In this document: positions 1-8,537 of the stretch, piece by piece
How the letters are laid out: every line of letters begins with the position of its first letter
Position numbering within the stretch: the stretch's first letter is position 1
NCBI GenBank assembly: GCA_049295575.1
Contig: JBAQQX010000002.1
Location: 493,999 to 557,998 of the forward strand
DNA from: UBA6022 sp049295575
GTDB lineage: Bacteria > Patescibacteriota > Saccharimonadia > Saccharimonadales > Saccharimonadaceae
DNA length: 64,000 bases
Direction: 5' to 3'
The notes under the pieces: model-generated
What the model was told of the DNA's origin: nothing
The model's database searches: none
Seen by the model: the letters and a program-made list of their open reading frames with translations, nothing else
Position numbers and translations under genes: made by a program

Positions 1-470
1 TCATCTGCACTCGTACTCGCAACGAAACTGAGCTGCTCGCTAGCATGTGCTCCGAGTCGTTCAGCTCGCAACTTCACCTGTCCAGCTGACTCTTCGCCAC
101 TTGCGTACAAAACCGGCGTAGAGCTCGCAATGTGCGCTGTCACCTGAAGAAGGAGTGTACTTTTACCGATACCTGGCTGACCTGCGATCAAGACAACACC
201 GCCCGGCAGAATCCCACCACCAAGTACATCGTCCAAATCGCTAAAGCCCGTTTTTAGCCGAATTGAAGCGTCTTCAGAGCTAATTGAGCCGATTGTCTGA
301 GGGGTCAGTACGTGTCCACTAGATGAACTGCGTGAAACAACAGACTTGCCACTATCGATAGCCTGTTCGACAAGACTATTCCACTCGCCACAATTATCAC
401 ATTTACCCACCCATTTCGGGTAGCTAGCGCCACAATGCTGACAGATAAACTGAGATTTAGATTTAGCCAT
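1..470 (-). CDS. radA: DNA repair protein RadA, 5' part only (runs off the window)
   Basis: This is the N-terminal 156 residues of the RecA-like branch-migration ATPase RadA/Sms, which processes recombination intermediates. Visible features are the four-cysteine zinc finger (C10-x2-C13 and C24-x2-C27) and a Walker A motif GQPGIGKST near residues 97-105. The KNRFG motif and Lon-like domain would lie beyond the left edge. The ATG at 470 is preceded by a TATAAT box (479-484) only 8 nt upstream and no Shine-Dalgarno, so the transcript is probably leaderless. It is separated from the upstream zincin gene by 27 nt. Confidence 0.95.
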   Translation of the reverse strand, partial: MAKSKSQFICQHCGASYPKWVGKCDNCGEWNSLVEQAIDSGKSVVSRSSSSGHVLTPQTIGSISSEDASIRLKTGFSDLDDVLGGGILPGGVVLIAGQPGIGKSTLLLQVTAHIASSTPVLYASGEESAGQVKLRAERLGAHASEQLSFVASTSAD

Positions 471-478
471 TGCCTACT

Positions 479-484
479 ATTATA
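479..484 (-). promoter_or_regulatory. -10 box of radA, leaderless
   Basis: TATAAT on the minus strand ends 8 nt before the radA ATG. With a usual -10 to +1 distance the transcript starts at or within 1-2 nt of the start codon. Confidence 0.6.
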
Positions 485-497
485 CGACAGCTACGCA

Positions 498-1502
498 TTA
501 AATACTTGGCGACGGTGCAAGTGTACTGTCTATTTCTTGCTTAAGTTCGTTCGAACGAACTACTAAGTCGTTATAGGCGTTCACTTTCTCGTTTAACTCA
601 TTTGTCTTTGCGTCAATACTAACCTTTTGCTGGTTGAGTTCATCAGCGCGATTAATTAGCGATTGCCTCTCGGCATTATAGGCATTTACCTCAGCAGCGC
701 TTGTTCGATCGACCGTACTTTCACGAGCTCTCAGTACGGCAATATCCGCTTCAAGTAGCGTAGCGGCTGCATTGTGCGCGGTAATCTCGTCCGATACTTC
801 ATTACGAAGTCGTGCGATCTCAGCCGCTAACTCCTCTGATTTATTCGACAAATCATCAAATACTTTCTGATAGGCAGAATGTAATCCGACAACTTTCTGT
901 CGATCACTGAAATATTGTCTATAGTGGTTCTCTAGTTCAGAGCTAATAGATGCAACTTCCGTGCCGATAATTGAATGAAGCTCGTTAATACGATCGCCTG
1001 GCTGCGCCCTAGCATAGTACTCCATGCGCGACTGCAGTTCTGCATTTTGCAGCTTAGCATACTCCGTCTCAAGCAGTGTACCCAGTGTCCGTTTTTCATC
1101 TTCCGATAGTCGTTCAAACGCGGCGTGGAGCATTTCGTGCGAAGCAGTGACTTCACGAATACCATCTAGTCTCGGATCTGTCACGTCATAGATATAGATT
1201 CGCTCTGCACTATAGCAACCAAGAATAGCGCTTGTTTGCTCTTTACGATCACATTGCGAGTTAAATCTCTGGGTCCCTTCAATTGAAGGCTGCGAAGCAT
1301 AGAAATAGAATAGACCCTTATCAGCGATGGTCGCTCGCTGCGCAAGCTGTGCTACTGAACTAGACGGCGCATATTGCCAGACGGTAATCTGATCGATGAC
1401 ATACTGACGATTTGCCACAATAAATACCGCAAGGGCAGCAAAAATTAACCCTATAAATAACCCGCTTATCCGTTTCAAAAAACTACTCTTCGTGTCCGAC
1501 AT
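498..1502 (-). CDS. membrane-anchored HExxH (zincin-like) coiled-coil protein
   Basis: This 334-residue protein belongs to no family I can name. It has an uncleaved-looking N-terminal membrane helix (about residues 11-30), a globular part with two cysteines, the zinc-protease motif HEMLH (residues 122-126), and a long coiled coil from about 190 to 325. The HExxH segment lies outside the membrane if the N-in orientation is right, which suggests a surface metallopeptidase or a degenerate zincin. The start is taken as the ATG at 1502; an upstream TTG at 1505 is less likely. The gene overlaps the 3' end of clpC by 20 nt, and a GAGGAG sequence inside clpC could serve as its ribosome site, so translation is probably coupled to clpC. 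The protease activity is inference. Confidence 0.75.
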   Translation of the reverse strand: MSDTKSSFLKRISGLFIGLIFAALAVFIVANRQYVIDQITVWQYAPSSSVAQLAQRATIADKGLFYFYASQPSIEGTQRFNSQCDRKEQTSAILGCYSAERIYIYDVTDPRLDGIREVTASHEMLHAAFERLSEDEKRTLGTLLETEYAKLQNAELQSRMEYYARAQPGDRINELHSIIGTEVASISSELENHYRQYFSDRQKVVGLHSAYQKVFDDLSNKSEELAAEIARLRNEVSDEITAHNAAATLLEADIAVLRARESTVDRTSAAEVNAYNAERQSLINRADELNQQKVSIDAKTNELNEKVNAYNDLVVRSNELKQEIDSTLAPSPSI

Positions 1503-3960
1503 CAAGCTTCATCACTCCTCGTTGTACGCCTACAGTTACTACACTACCCTTTTCATACTTACCTGATAATATACCATCTGCTAGCGAGTGCTCAAGCTCA
1601 TCCTGAATTGCCCGGCGCAACGGACGTGCACCAAACTTTTCACTGTAGCCTTTTTCAATCAAGTATCGCTTGGCGCTCGGACTCACTACAAGATGAATAC
1701 CTTTACGAATAAGGCGTCCCTGAAGCTCATCAATTAGGTTATCGAATATCCTACCAACTTCACGACGAGTAAGCGCACGGAATGTCACAATAGCGTCAAA
1801 ACGATTAATTAGCTCTGGGCGCATCATGCGACTTAGTGCTTCATTGGCAGCCGCATCATTTTCAACGTGAATAGCGTCGAGCTGCTTCTGGTCAGACTTT
1901 GTTTTTGCATGGAATCCGAGCGATGACTCTTTCATCATTTTGTCTGCGCCGAGGTTGCTTGTTAAAATGATGATCGCATTTGAGAAGTCGACACTTCGAC
2001 CCTTTGCATCAGTCAGCTTACCATCCTCAAGAAGCTGTAGTAATAGCTGGAATACGTCAGGATGTGCCTTTTCAATCTCATCAAACAGAACCACACTGTA
2101 CGGCTGTCGTCGAATCTTATCAGTTAATTGACCACCGTCATCATAGCCAACATATCCCGCAGGTGCACCGAGGAGCCGACTTGTATTATGTCGTTCTCCA
2201 AATTCACTCATGTCAATCTTAATCAGAGCATCATCACTGCCGAAGACCTCACGCGCCACAACCTTAGCAAGTTCCGTCTTACCAACACCCGTTGGACCCA
2301 TGAAGATAAATGAGCCAATTGGACGCTTGCTGCTCGCCACACCACTACGACTTCGCCTAATAGACCGAGCTACCTTCTCAACAGCTTCGTGCTGACCAAT
2401 GATAAATTTACCCAGATGCTTTTCGAGATGACGAAGTAGTTTAGCTTCTGATTTCTGTATTCTCTTCACCGGGATACCCGTCATAGTTGAAATCGCCGCG
2501 GCAATATCACTATCTTTCAACGTCACGGGCGTTTCCTTTTCGGCCTCGGCTTTCGTACTATCAAGTTTTTCACTCAACTGACTCATGCGCGTCTTATATA
2601 GCGCCGCACGCTCATAATCTTCAGCCGCTACAGCGTCGTCCATCTTTTCAGTGAGGTTTTTCAGCTGCCTCGTATAATCACGGACCTTACTTGGTTTATT
2701 GCTCCGTTTGACGCGCACTAATGCCGAAGCTTCATCGATAACATCAATTGCCTTATCAGGCATAAAGCGTTCGCTAATATAGCGATCTGCCATGTATACA
2801 GCATCCTCAATCACTTCGTCACTCATTTCAACACCGTGATGTTTTTCGTAGTAGCTGCGCAGCCCCTTAAGGATCGAAATAGTATCCTTAAGGTTCGGCT
2901 CGGGCACAACGATGGTCTGGAAGCGACGCTCTAGCGCGCTATCCTTTTCGATGTGCTTACGATATTCATCAAGAGTCGTTGCTCCGATAAGATGGAGCTC
3001 ACCGCGAGCAAGCGCCGGCTTAAGCATATTCGCAGCATCAAGCGCACCTTCTGCCGCTCCGGCGCCAACTAACAAATGTAGTTCATCGATAAAAATAATA
3101 ATATTCTTCTGTTGCTTTAACTCACTAACAACCTTCTTAAGACGCTCTTCAAATTCGCCACGATACTTCGTGCCTGCAATCATAGCAGCAAGATCCAGTT
3201 GAATAACCCGCTTATCAAGTAGGTGATCGGGGACATCTTCCCTAGCAATGCGCTGAGCGAGACCTTCAACAATTGCCGTCTTACCTACACCTGGTTCGCC
3301 AATGAGCACTGGATTATTCTTGGTTCGACGACTAAGAATCGTCACCATCCGCTCTTCTTGCTCGTCTCGTCCAATAACCGGATCGAGCTTACCAGCCTTA
3401 GCGCGCGCCGTTAGATCGGTACCAAATGTCTCAAGTGATCCATTTCGTTTTTTTGGCGCTGTCTTAGTTGAACTAGACATACTCTCATCATCATGAAATG
3501 TTTCATGTTGTCGATCAAAGAACTCCTCGAGGTCACTCGTCAAGCCAGGCAGGTCAACATTCATATCTCGCAGTAAGACTGTTGCCCGAGCGTTCTTCTG
3601 GCTTAGCATACTATAGAGAATATGCTCAGTCCCCAAAAATTCTTGGTGAAACTCTTGGGCGATTTCCCAACTCATTTTGAGGGTCAACTTTGCCGTTTCA
3701 GACAGACCCTTTGCGCCCGTACTTACTATTAGCGTGCGAGGTGTTAGGTTAAGTGCAAGCTCAGCTCGATCAAGAGTAACACCGGCGTCAGCAAGTAATT
3801 TTGCTCCTACTGAAGAGCCCTGCGCAAGAACACCTAGAAGTACGTGCTCGGTGCCAATATATGGGCTGCCGTAGCCGCGCGCAATAGCATCAGCATGCTG
3901 TAAGCTCGTCCGAGCATTTTGCGTAAGATGGGACACAAATTCTGCGAAATCGTCAGCCAT
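1483..3960 (-). CDS. clpC: ATP-dependent Clp protease ATP-binding subunit ClpC
   Basis: This is an 825-residue class I Hsp100 unfoldase that feeds substrates to ClpP. In order it has the double Clp-N repeat (1-150), a first AAA+ module (Walker A GEPGVGKT at 221-228), a UVR-type middle domain, a second AAA+ module (GPTGVGKT), and a D2-small domain. A Leu-Gly-Phe tripeptide in the loop after the SNLGA segment matches the [LIV]-G-[FL] ClpP-docking motif, so it should pair with ClpP, which is not in the window. The ATG at 3960 is chosen over an in-frame start 36 nt upstream because the protein then begins as ClpC proteins do; AGGAGG lies 15 nt before it. A CIRCE element covers its promoter. Confidence 0.95.
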   Translation of the reverse strand: MADDFAEFVSHLTQNARTSLQHADAIARGYGSPYIGTEHVLLGVLAQGSSVGAKLLADAGVTLDRAELALNLTPRTLIVSTGAKGLSETAKLTLKMSWEIAQEFHQEFLGTEHILYSMLSQKNARATVLLRDMNVDLPGLTSDLEEFFDRQHETFHDDESMSSSTKTAPKKRNGSLETFGTDLTARAKAGKLDPVIGRDEQEERMVTILSRRTKNNPVLIGEPGVGKTAIVEGLAQRIAREDVPDHLLDKRVIQLDLAAMIAGTKYRGEFEERLKKVVSELKQQKNIIIFIDELHLLVGAGAAEGALDAANMLKPALARGELHLIGATTLDEYRKHIEKDSALERRFQTIVVPEPNLKDTISILKGLRSYYEKHHGVEMSDEVIEDAVYMADRYISERFMPDKAIDVIDEASALVRVKRSNKPSKVRDYTRQLKNLTEKMDDAVAAEDYERAALYKTRMSQLSEKLDSTKAEAEKETPVTLKDSDIAAAISTMTGIPVKRIQKSEAKLLRHLEKHLGKFIIGQHEAVEKVARSIRRSRSGVASSKRPIGSFIFMGPTGVGKTELAKVVAREVFGSDDALIKIDMSEFGERHNTSRLLGAPAGYVGYDDGGQLTDKIRRQPYSVVLFDEIEKAHPDVFQLLLQLLEDGKLTDAKGRSVDFSNAIIILTSNLGADKMMKESSLGFHAKTKSDQKQLDAIHVENDAAANEALSRMMRPELINRFDAIVTFRALTRREVGRIFDNLIDELQGRLIRKGIHLVVSPSAKRYLIEKGYSEKFGARPLRRAIQDELEHSLADGILSGKYEKGSVVTVGVQRGVMKLDVGHEE

Positions 3961-4031
3961 AATTGTATTATGAAACCTCCTATGTGTAGAGCGCAAGCAT
4001 TTTATGCTTTATTAGCGCTGTTACTACATTT

Positions 4032-4061
4032 AGTATACATAATTATTAGCACTCTCGTCAA
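4032..4061 (-). promoter_or_regulatory. clpC promoter
   Basis: On the minus strand, TTGACG (-35, 4056-4061), an 18-nt spacer and TATACT (-10, 4032-4037). The -35 box and spacer lie inside the CIRCE operator, so a bound repressor would exclude RNA polymerase. Confidence 0.7.
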
Positions 4062-4072
4062 CAGAGTGCTAA
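4046..4072. promoter_or_regulatory. CIRCE operator (HrcA binding site)
   Basis: TTAGCACTC, 9 nt, GAGTGCTAA: a perfect match to the CIRCE consensus inverted repeat. It overlaps the clpC promoter, which implies heat-shock control of clpC by HrcA. No hrcA gene is in this window. Confidence 0.93.
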
Positions 4073-4099
4073 TAATCTTCTGCCCTCTGCCTTTAACGC

Positions 4100-4333
4100 C
4101 TACGTCTTCAGGTGCCAGTGATGATCTATATTGCTAAAGATATACGTACGCTTAACTTTTTTCCAAGCTATTCTCTCGGCCATTTCCTCCCGATTGGCAC
4201 CATCAAGCCGATCCTGAAGAAACATATACTCACTATAAGCTCTCTCGAAAGCCGACTCATAAATAGCTCGGGCGAGTTTTGGTAACGTGCGTCGTACATT
4301 GTTGGGTGCTTTTTTCTTGTCGTCTTGCAACAT
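4100..4333 (-). CDS. ChaB-family protein
   Basis: This is a 77-residue protein resembling the ChaB domain. It shares the pattern of a short N-terminal LP..AR.IY..AF..A segment followed by E.A.R.AW..VK..Y near the C-terminus (visible as EEMAERIAWKKVKRTY). ChaB is associated with the ChaA cation antiporter in E. coli, but its function is poorly known; here it stands alone. The ATG at 4333 has a strong AAGGAGG 4 nt upstream. A TATAAT box at 4386-4391 with a weak -35 (TTTGCG, 4409-4414, 17-nt spacing) is its likely promoter. The 4334-4493 region otherwise holds nothing I can support. Confidence 0.75.
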   Translation of the reverse strand: MLQDDKKKAPNNVRRTLPKLARAIYESAFERAYSEYMFLQDRLDGANREEMAERIAWKKVKRTYIFSNIDHHWHLKT

Positions 4334-4385
4334 ATACCCTCCTTGAACTTCACTACCAAACGCTCAATCGCGTTCTTGTACTTCT

Positions 4386-4414
4386 ATTATAGTCCTGTTT
4401 ACAGTCGACGCAAA
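4386..4414 (-). promoter_or_regulatory. promoter of the ChaB-like gene
   Basis: TTTGCG, 17 nt, TATAAT on the minus strand, about 50 nt upstream of the ATG at 4333. Confidence 0.5.
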
Positions 4415-4493
4415 GAGCCAATAAAATATATCTCAACAAAACCTGCCGATTAGGCACATTCAAAATCTAGACTAGTCGCAAAGACAGTCTTGC

Positions 4494-5057
4494 CTAAATC
4501 CGTTCTCGACCGTTCTTTAGTAGCCTCGCAAACCAAATGAGCTCAGCATATAATTTCGTTAAGTTACCCTCGTATCGTTCAGCAAACTCAGGCAGTATTA
4601 GCCCTTCGCTATCAAACATATCCTGTACGCGCGGAAAATACACATCCCAACTCAAAACAACCAGCCCTGTCTCTCGAATTGCCGGCACGAGCGCCTCAAC
4701 TGCACGCACGCCGCCCCAGTTACCATTACTTACTCCCGCGAGCGCTACTGGCTTATGATTGTAATTAGCTAGCTCACTATCAAGCATGCGCTTTAGACTG
4801 CCAGGAAAACTATGATTGTACTCCGGTGTCACAATAAAGAAAGCGTCAGCCTTTGAAGTAATTTCACTATACCGCGGATCCTTACCTTCTGGATCATTGC
4901 CATCACCAGGGAAGTTAAACTCCTTCGGATCAACAAAAATAATATCCACGCCAGGTAGGGTTGCCCCGAAGTTCGCGACGTAACGCGCGGCTTTGATTGA
5001 TTCTCTTTGTTCTCTTGTTGTCCCGCCAAGCACAGCAATCGTCAGTGGTTGCTCCAT
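4494..5057 (-). CDS. NADPH-dependent FMN reductase family protein
   Basis: This 187-residue flavodoxin-fold protein is of the SsuE/azoreductase-like family, which reduces FMN or quinones with NAD(P)H. The N-terminal VLGGTTREQRES phosphate-binding loop, the TPEYNHSFPGSLKRMLD segment and the GVSNGNWGG loop are typical. The ATG at 5057 is chosen because AAGGGGA sits 4 nt upstream and the flavodoxin strand begins right after it; a longer in-frame reading would overlap the upstream glycosidase gene. It lies 40 nt downstream of that gene on the same strand and may be co-transcribed. The in vivo substrate is unknown. Confidence 0.88.
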   Translation of the reverse strand: MEQPLTIAVLGGTTREQRESIKAARYVANFGATLPGVDIIFVDPKEFNFPGDGNDPEGKDPRYSEITSKADAFFIVTPEYNHSFPGSLKRMLDSELANYNHKPVALAGVSNGNWGGVRAVEALVPAIRETGLVVLSWDVYFPRVQDMFDSEGLILPEFAERYEGNLTKLYAELIWFARLLKNGRERI

Positions 5058-5097
5058 AATTCCCCTTTTTGTTATGTTCTCATTGTAGCAGCTGTCA

Positions 5098-6105
5098 TTA
5101 CAGCACAATAACACCATCTTCAACTTGCGATCGGAAATGCCAAATACCTCTACCTTCGGTTTTGTATGTCCAATAAAACCAGGCAAGTGCGTCGTCGTAA
5201 ACCTCAATCTGGCGCCGGGCATGTTCTTTGAACCGAACTTCCTGTTCATGCTTTGTCGAGTCACTTCCTAAAATATCCCCAGTCAGAACGACGCTCCATT
5301 CTCCGACAATAATCGGCTGACGTTGCGACAGACGATGGATTAAGTGCTTGCGATGAGCTACTTTCTTAAAGTACCTATTAAGCTTTTGGTATTTATTCAA
5401 CAAACTGCCAAATTGATACCAATGAACATCCATTGCAACTGGTAATGACGGGCTCCCGAGCACCGCTCCAGTCATGAGGCGTGGCGTAAATGAGTCATGA
5501 AAGACAATATACGTACCTGGTCGAGCAGCCTTTATAAGTGCGTCGTATGCCTGGTTGTAAAAGCGGCGTAGCGTAAAATGGAACAAGCCTATCTTCGGCT
5601 CATTAAGTAGCTCGATCCCCCAGACACAATCGTTGTGATAATACCGCTCAGCAAGCTTCACGAGAACATTAATTGTCTGCTGCCGATAATCAGCGCGACG
5701 ATACCATTCGCTCGCTCCAATTCGTCCACTGTGATCCTTGCCATTTTGAGATCCCTTTGCGCCATGCAGATCCAGCAACACTTTTAGTTCATACTTCTCT
5801 GCCATATCGACCGCCCAATCTAGATAGGAAATACCGGCTGTATATGGTGCATCTCCATCAAAGATCCAGTATCCAATCGGAATTCGCACAGCCGCAATTC
5901 CATGCGCGGCCAACCATTGGAAGTCCTCTTCACGAATAAATGTCTGTCGATGTTTCTCTAGTCTACTGGCGGCATCATCAATTTGCATAAACGTATATTC
6001 GTCTATGGCACCAGTGCCCTCAAAAAGCGATTCGGTCATCCACTTCTCCAAGAGTAACCAGCCACCTAGATTTACTCCGCGAAGTGCTTTTTTTGATGAT
6101 TCCAT
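5098..6105 (-). CDS. glycoside hydrolase family 5, exo-beta-1,3-glucanase-like
   Basis: This is a 335-residue single-domain GH5 enzyme. Its opening GVNLGGWLLLEKWMT and the HGAKGSQNGKDHSGR segment match subfamily 9-like exo-beta-1,3-glucosidases of the yeast EXG1 type. Catalytic residues are visible: acid/base Glu169 in LLNEP and nucleophile Glu269 in GEWS. There is no signal peptide or membrane helix, so it should act in the cytoplasm on imported glucan oligosaccharides or glucosides, unless exported by an unusual route. It has a TATACT box 6 nt before its ATG and no ribosome site (leaderless). Substrate assignment is from sequence resemblance only. Confidence 0.88.
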   Translation of the reverse strand: MESSKKALRGVNLGGWLLLEKWMTESLFEGTGAIDEYTFMQIDDAASRLEKHRQTFIREEDFQWLAAHGIAAVRIPIGYWIFDGDAPYTAGISYLDWAVDMAEKYELKVLLDLHGAKGSQNGKDHSGRIGASEWYRRADYRQQTINVLVKLAERYYHNDCVWGIELLNEPKIGLFHFTLRRFYNQAYDALIKAARPGTYIVFHDSFTPRLMTGAVLGSPSLPVAMDVHWYQFGSLLNKYQKLNRYFKKVAHRKHLIHRLSQRQPIIVGEWSVVLTGDILGSDSTKHEQEVRFKEHARRQIEVYDDALAWFYWTYKTEGRGIWHFRSQVEDGVIVL

Positions 6106-6111
6106 ACTCTT

Positions 6112-6117
6112 AGTATA
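6112..6117 (-). promoter_or_regulatory. -10 box of the GH5 gene, leaderless
   Basis: TATACT on the minus strand ends 6 nt before the ATG at 6105. Confidence 0.6.
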
Positions 6118-6140
6118 TCGCTCTTTATAGATGAAATCGT

Positions 6141-7082
6141 TTAACTGCCTTCTTCATCCTGGCCGGCGTCTGTCGCTTCAATGCAAATCGCATCTCGTAT
6201 ACTATCTAGCTGGATAAGATACGTCACACGTATTAAATCATCGCGCAGAACAACACACGGAACACCGCCGCTCCTAGGGAAATCGTCAACCTGCTGATAT
6301 GACATCGGCGCATCTTCAAAGAAATTCTCGAATTCATGTCCGTCTAACTGCTCAAGTATCGAGGCGGACACTACAACTCCTGAAGGAAAGAAATGCTTAG
6401 TTCCATTACGACCCGATTGGTCCATATGCGCATCAGCCAATGAGACGGTCACGCCTGCATCTGGGATTAAATAATAGTCATCACAATCAAACTCAACTCG
6501 ACCATCATTAGAGTAGGTATTTAAATCGCTCTCAATATAGGTAAATAGTGTGTCGAGCTTCTCTTGTTGATCGTCATACGAGGCGGCCAAAAACGCTCCG
6601 CTTGAAATTAGTCTTTTAGCATCGTCCACATGCCGCAAAAGAATATCCCTTATTCCTTCTTGTGCCACCGTTTCATGAATTTCAAGTTGCAGTAATGACT
6701 CAGGCAGAACAAAAAACTCAACATCAGCTTCGGGATCCCAGTATGAAATCAAGACCCGCTCCTCATCGTCAATTACCTCAATCGTAATACCCCCGTATAC
6801 AACATCTTCTCTATGGAAAAAGTTTGATTCCGAAGATAGGTATCCGTCCTCTTTCATTTGATATGACTCACCCAACACCCTACAGACTCCGCTCTCATAT
6901 TCGAGACCAAATAGTTCGGTAAGGACTTCGATATGGCCCGCTCTACTTTTCGCATCATTGTATAGATCCATTTGTGCTTCGGCTTGAGATAGGGCATCAA
7001 AAAAATCACCATACTTTAGCTCTTTAAGCACATCTACATAAACTGCATTCGGAGCTGGCAACTGAGGTTCTTGCTCATTCAT
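6141..7082 (-). CDS. hypothetical acidic protein
   Basis: I do not recognise this 313-residue protein. It is strongly acidic, lacks a signal peptide and membrane helices, and looks like a soluble cytoplasmic protein with mixed alpha/beta predicted character. The ATG at 7082 begins MNEQEP and is favoured over an in-frame GTG at 7169, which would add a hydrophobic stretch overlapping the divergent promoter region. No convincing Shine-Dalgarno precedes the ATG. The gene ends 36 nt before the GH5 start and may be transcribed with it or separately. Confidence 0.65.
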   Translation of the reverse strand: MNEQEPQLPAPNAVYVDVLKELKYGDFFDALSQAEAQMDLYNDAKSRAGHIEVLTELFGLEYESGVCRVLGESYQMKEDGYLSSESNFFHREDVVYGGITIEVIDDEERVLISYWDPEADVEFFVLPESLLQLEIHETVAQEGIRDILLRHVDDAKRLISSGAFLAASYDDQQEKLDTLFTYIESDLNTYSNDGRVEFDCDDYYLIPDAGVTVSLADAHMDQSGRNGTKHFFPSGVVVSASILEQLDGHEFENFFEDAPMSYQQVDDFPRSGGVPCVVLRDDLIRVTYLIQLDSIRDAICIEATDAGQDEEGS

Positions 7083-7155
7083 TATTAAATGATGCAACGA
7101 TATAGCCGCAAAAGCAAGCGTAGACTCTATGAGCCAAAAACATACAGTGAGGTGG

Positions 7156-7161
7156 TATAAT
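7156..7161 (+). promoter_or_regulatory. -10 box upstream of the Lys-rich small protein
   Basis: TATAAT on the plus strand about 96 nt before the ATG at 7258; no clear -35. The leader contains AAGGAG followed by a three-codon ATG-AAA-AGC-TAA mini reading frame. Confidence 0.4.
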
Positions 7162-7257
7162 AAACTCACAAGGAGTGGCCTGCGTCATCATGAAAAGCTA
7201 ATCATCTCATCCTCGTCACAAAAAAATATCTTAGCTCAAGCACAAGAAAGGACCTTT

Positions 7258-7323
7258 ATGTCTAAAGGAACGAATCAAAAAAAAGCAGTCAAGAAGCCAA
7301 AAAAAGCTAAAACGCCTGTATAG
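7258..7323 (+). CDS. 21-residue lysine-rich small protein
   Basis: A very short gene encoding MSKGTNQKKAVKKPKKAKTPV. It has a good Shine-Dalgarno (GAAAGGA about 5 nt upstream), an ATG, a TAG stop, and an intrinsic terminator 8 nt later, so it has all signals of a real gene. Small basic MSKG..QKK proteins of this type recur in many bacteria with unknown function, and its charge suggests binding to RNA, DNA or ribosomes. It is divergent from the acidic hypothetical gene and convergent with nusA. Confidence 0.65.
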   Translation: MSKGTNQKKAVKKPKKAKTPV

Positions 7324-7330
7324 CCCAACA

Positions 7331-7357
7331 AAAAACCCCGCCATAAGCGGGGTTTTT
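7331..7357. terminator. bidirectional terminator between the small gene and nusA
   Basis: AAAAACCCCGC / GCGGGGTTTTT with a CATAA loop. T-tracts occur on both strands, serving the plus-strand small gene and the minus-strand nusA. Confidence 0.9.
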
Positions 7358-7373
7358 ACCTCAGAAGAATTAT

Positions 7374-8516
7374 TTATTCTTCAGTTGATTCTTCAACAGC
7401 GCTCAAAAGGCTGTCTTCAATATTCTTACGCGGTGCTTTTGGCTCAGTCGGTTTCTCGACAGCAGTCTGGGCAGGCGTAGCAGTTTCAATATCTAGCTCG
7501 TATCCAGTTAGGCGGCTTGCGAGGCGAACATTCTGCCCGGCACGACCAATGGCGATAGATTGCTGATCTTCAGCAACAAATACCTTGGCTCGCTTAGCCT
7601 CTTCGTTAATCTCAACGCTTACAACTTCAGCTGGGCTAAGTGCGTTACGGATGAATTGCTCGTTGTTTTCATCAAAAGTGATGATATCAATCTTTTCTTG
7701 ATCACCGATTTCGTTCATAACTGTCTGAACGCGCGTACCGTGACCACCGACGAATGTACCAACTGGGTCAACACCAGGTACGGTACTGATTACAGCAAGT
7801 TTTGTACGACGACCAGCTTCGCGAGCAATGGCTTTAATCTCAACAGCACCAGTTTCCATTTCTGGAACTTCTTGACGGAAGAGGAATTCGACGAATTGTT
7901 CGTTGCCACGGCTTAAGATAAGCTGCGGACCACGATTGCCGCGCTCGATATCCTTAATAAATACCTTAATGCGCGCACCTGGACTATAGTACTCACCTTG
8001 AATTTGTTCGCTTTGAGGAATAATACCGTTAGCCTTACCGAGCTCTACACGGATCACGCGTGGCTCAACTCGCTGTACGATACCATTAACAACAGTGCCT
8101 ATTTTATCTTCATACTCTTCAAGAACAACTTCACGCTCAGCTTCACGAAGTCGCTGTAGGACAACTTGTTTTGCAGTCTGAGCAGCAACACGACCGAAGC
8201 TTACCACTTCATGCTTCTCTTCGATAACGCCACCGAGCTCAGCATCGCTTTGAATCTTCTGAGCGTCTTCAAGACTGATCTCAACAGCATCGCTACCAAC
8301 CTCTTCGACAACTTCACGAGCAACGAATACGTTAGCCGTACCGTCAACAGTGTTAAGTTCAGCACGCACTTCTTGATCACGCTCACCGTTATCACGGCGC
8401 CATGCCGCAGCAATCGCCTGTTCGATAACCGACATCACTACCTCTTCTGGTAAGTTCTTCTCTTCGGCGATTGTTCGAACCGCAAGAGTCAGTTGTTTTA
8501 CGTTAATATCTTCCAT
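7374..8516 (-). CDS. nusA: transcription termination/antitermination factor NusA
   Basis: NusA binds RNA polymerase and nascent RNA to control pausing, intrinsic termination and antitermination. The 380-residue protein has the N-terminal polymerase-binding domain (about 1-125), an S1 domain (about 130-200), and two KH domains (GxxG as GGHGT and GRAGQ) ending near 340, followed by a short acidic tail. It lacks the C-terminal acidic repeats of E. coli NusA. AAGGAGA lies 8 nt before the ATG. Unlike the usual rimP-nusA-infB arrangement it stands alone with its own promoter, and its leader holds an intrinsic terminator (see 8538-8561). Confidence 0.96.
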   Translation of the reverse strand: MEDINVKQLTLAVRTIAEEKNLPEEVVMSVIEQAIAAAWRRDNGERDQEVRAELNTVDGTANVFVAREVVEEVGSDAVEISLEDAQKIQSDAELGGVIEEKHEVVSFGRVAAQTAKQVVLQRLREAEREVVLEEYEDKIGTVVNGIVQRVEPRVIRVELGKANGIIPQSEQIQGEYYSPGARIKVFIKDIERGNRGPQLILSRGNEQFVEFLFRQEVPEMETGAVEIKAIAREAGRRTKLAVISTVPGVDPVGTFVGGHGTRVQTVMNEIGDQEKIDIITFDENNEQFIRNALSPAEVVSVEINEEAKRAKVFVAEDQQSIAIGRAGQNVRLASRLTGYELDIETATPAQTAVEKPTEPKAPRKNIEDSLLSAVEESTEE

Positions 8517-8537
8517 GATTATTTCTCCTTTTCTATG

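Noticed and set aside
5058..5264. 69-residue N-terminal extension of the FMN reductase
   Set aside because: It would overlap the GH5 gene, and the internal ATG has a clear ribosome site and starts at the flavodoxin fold.
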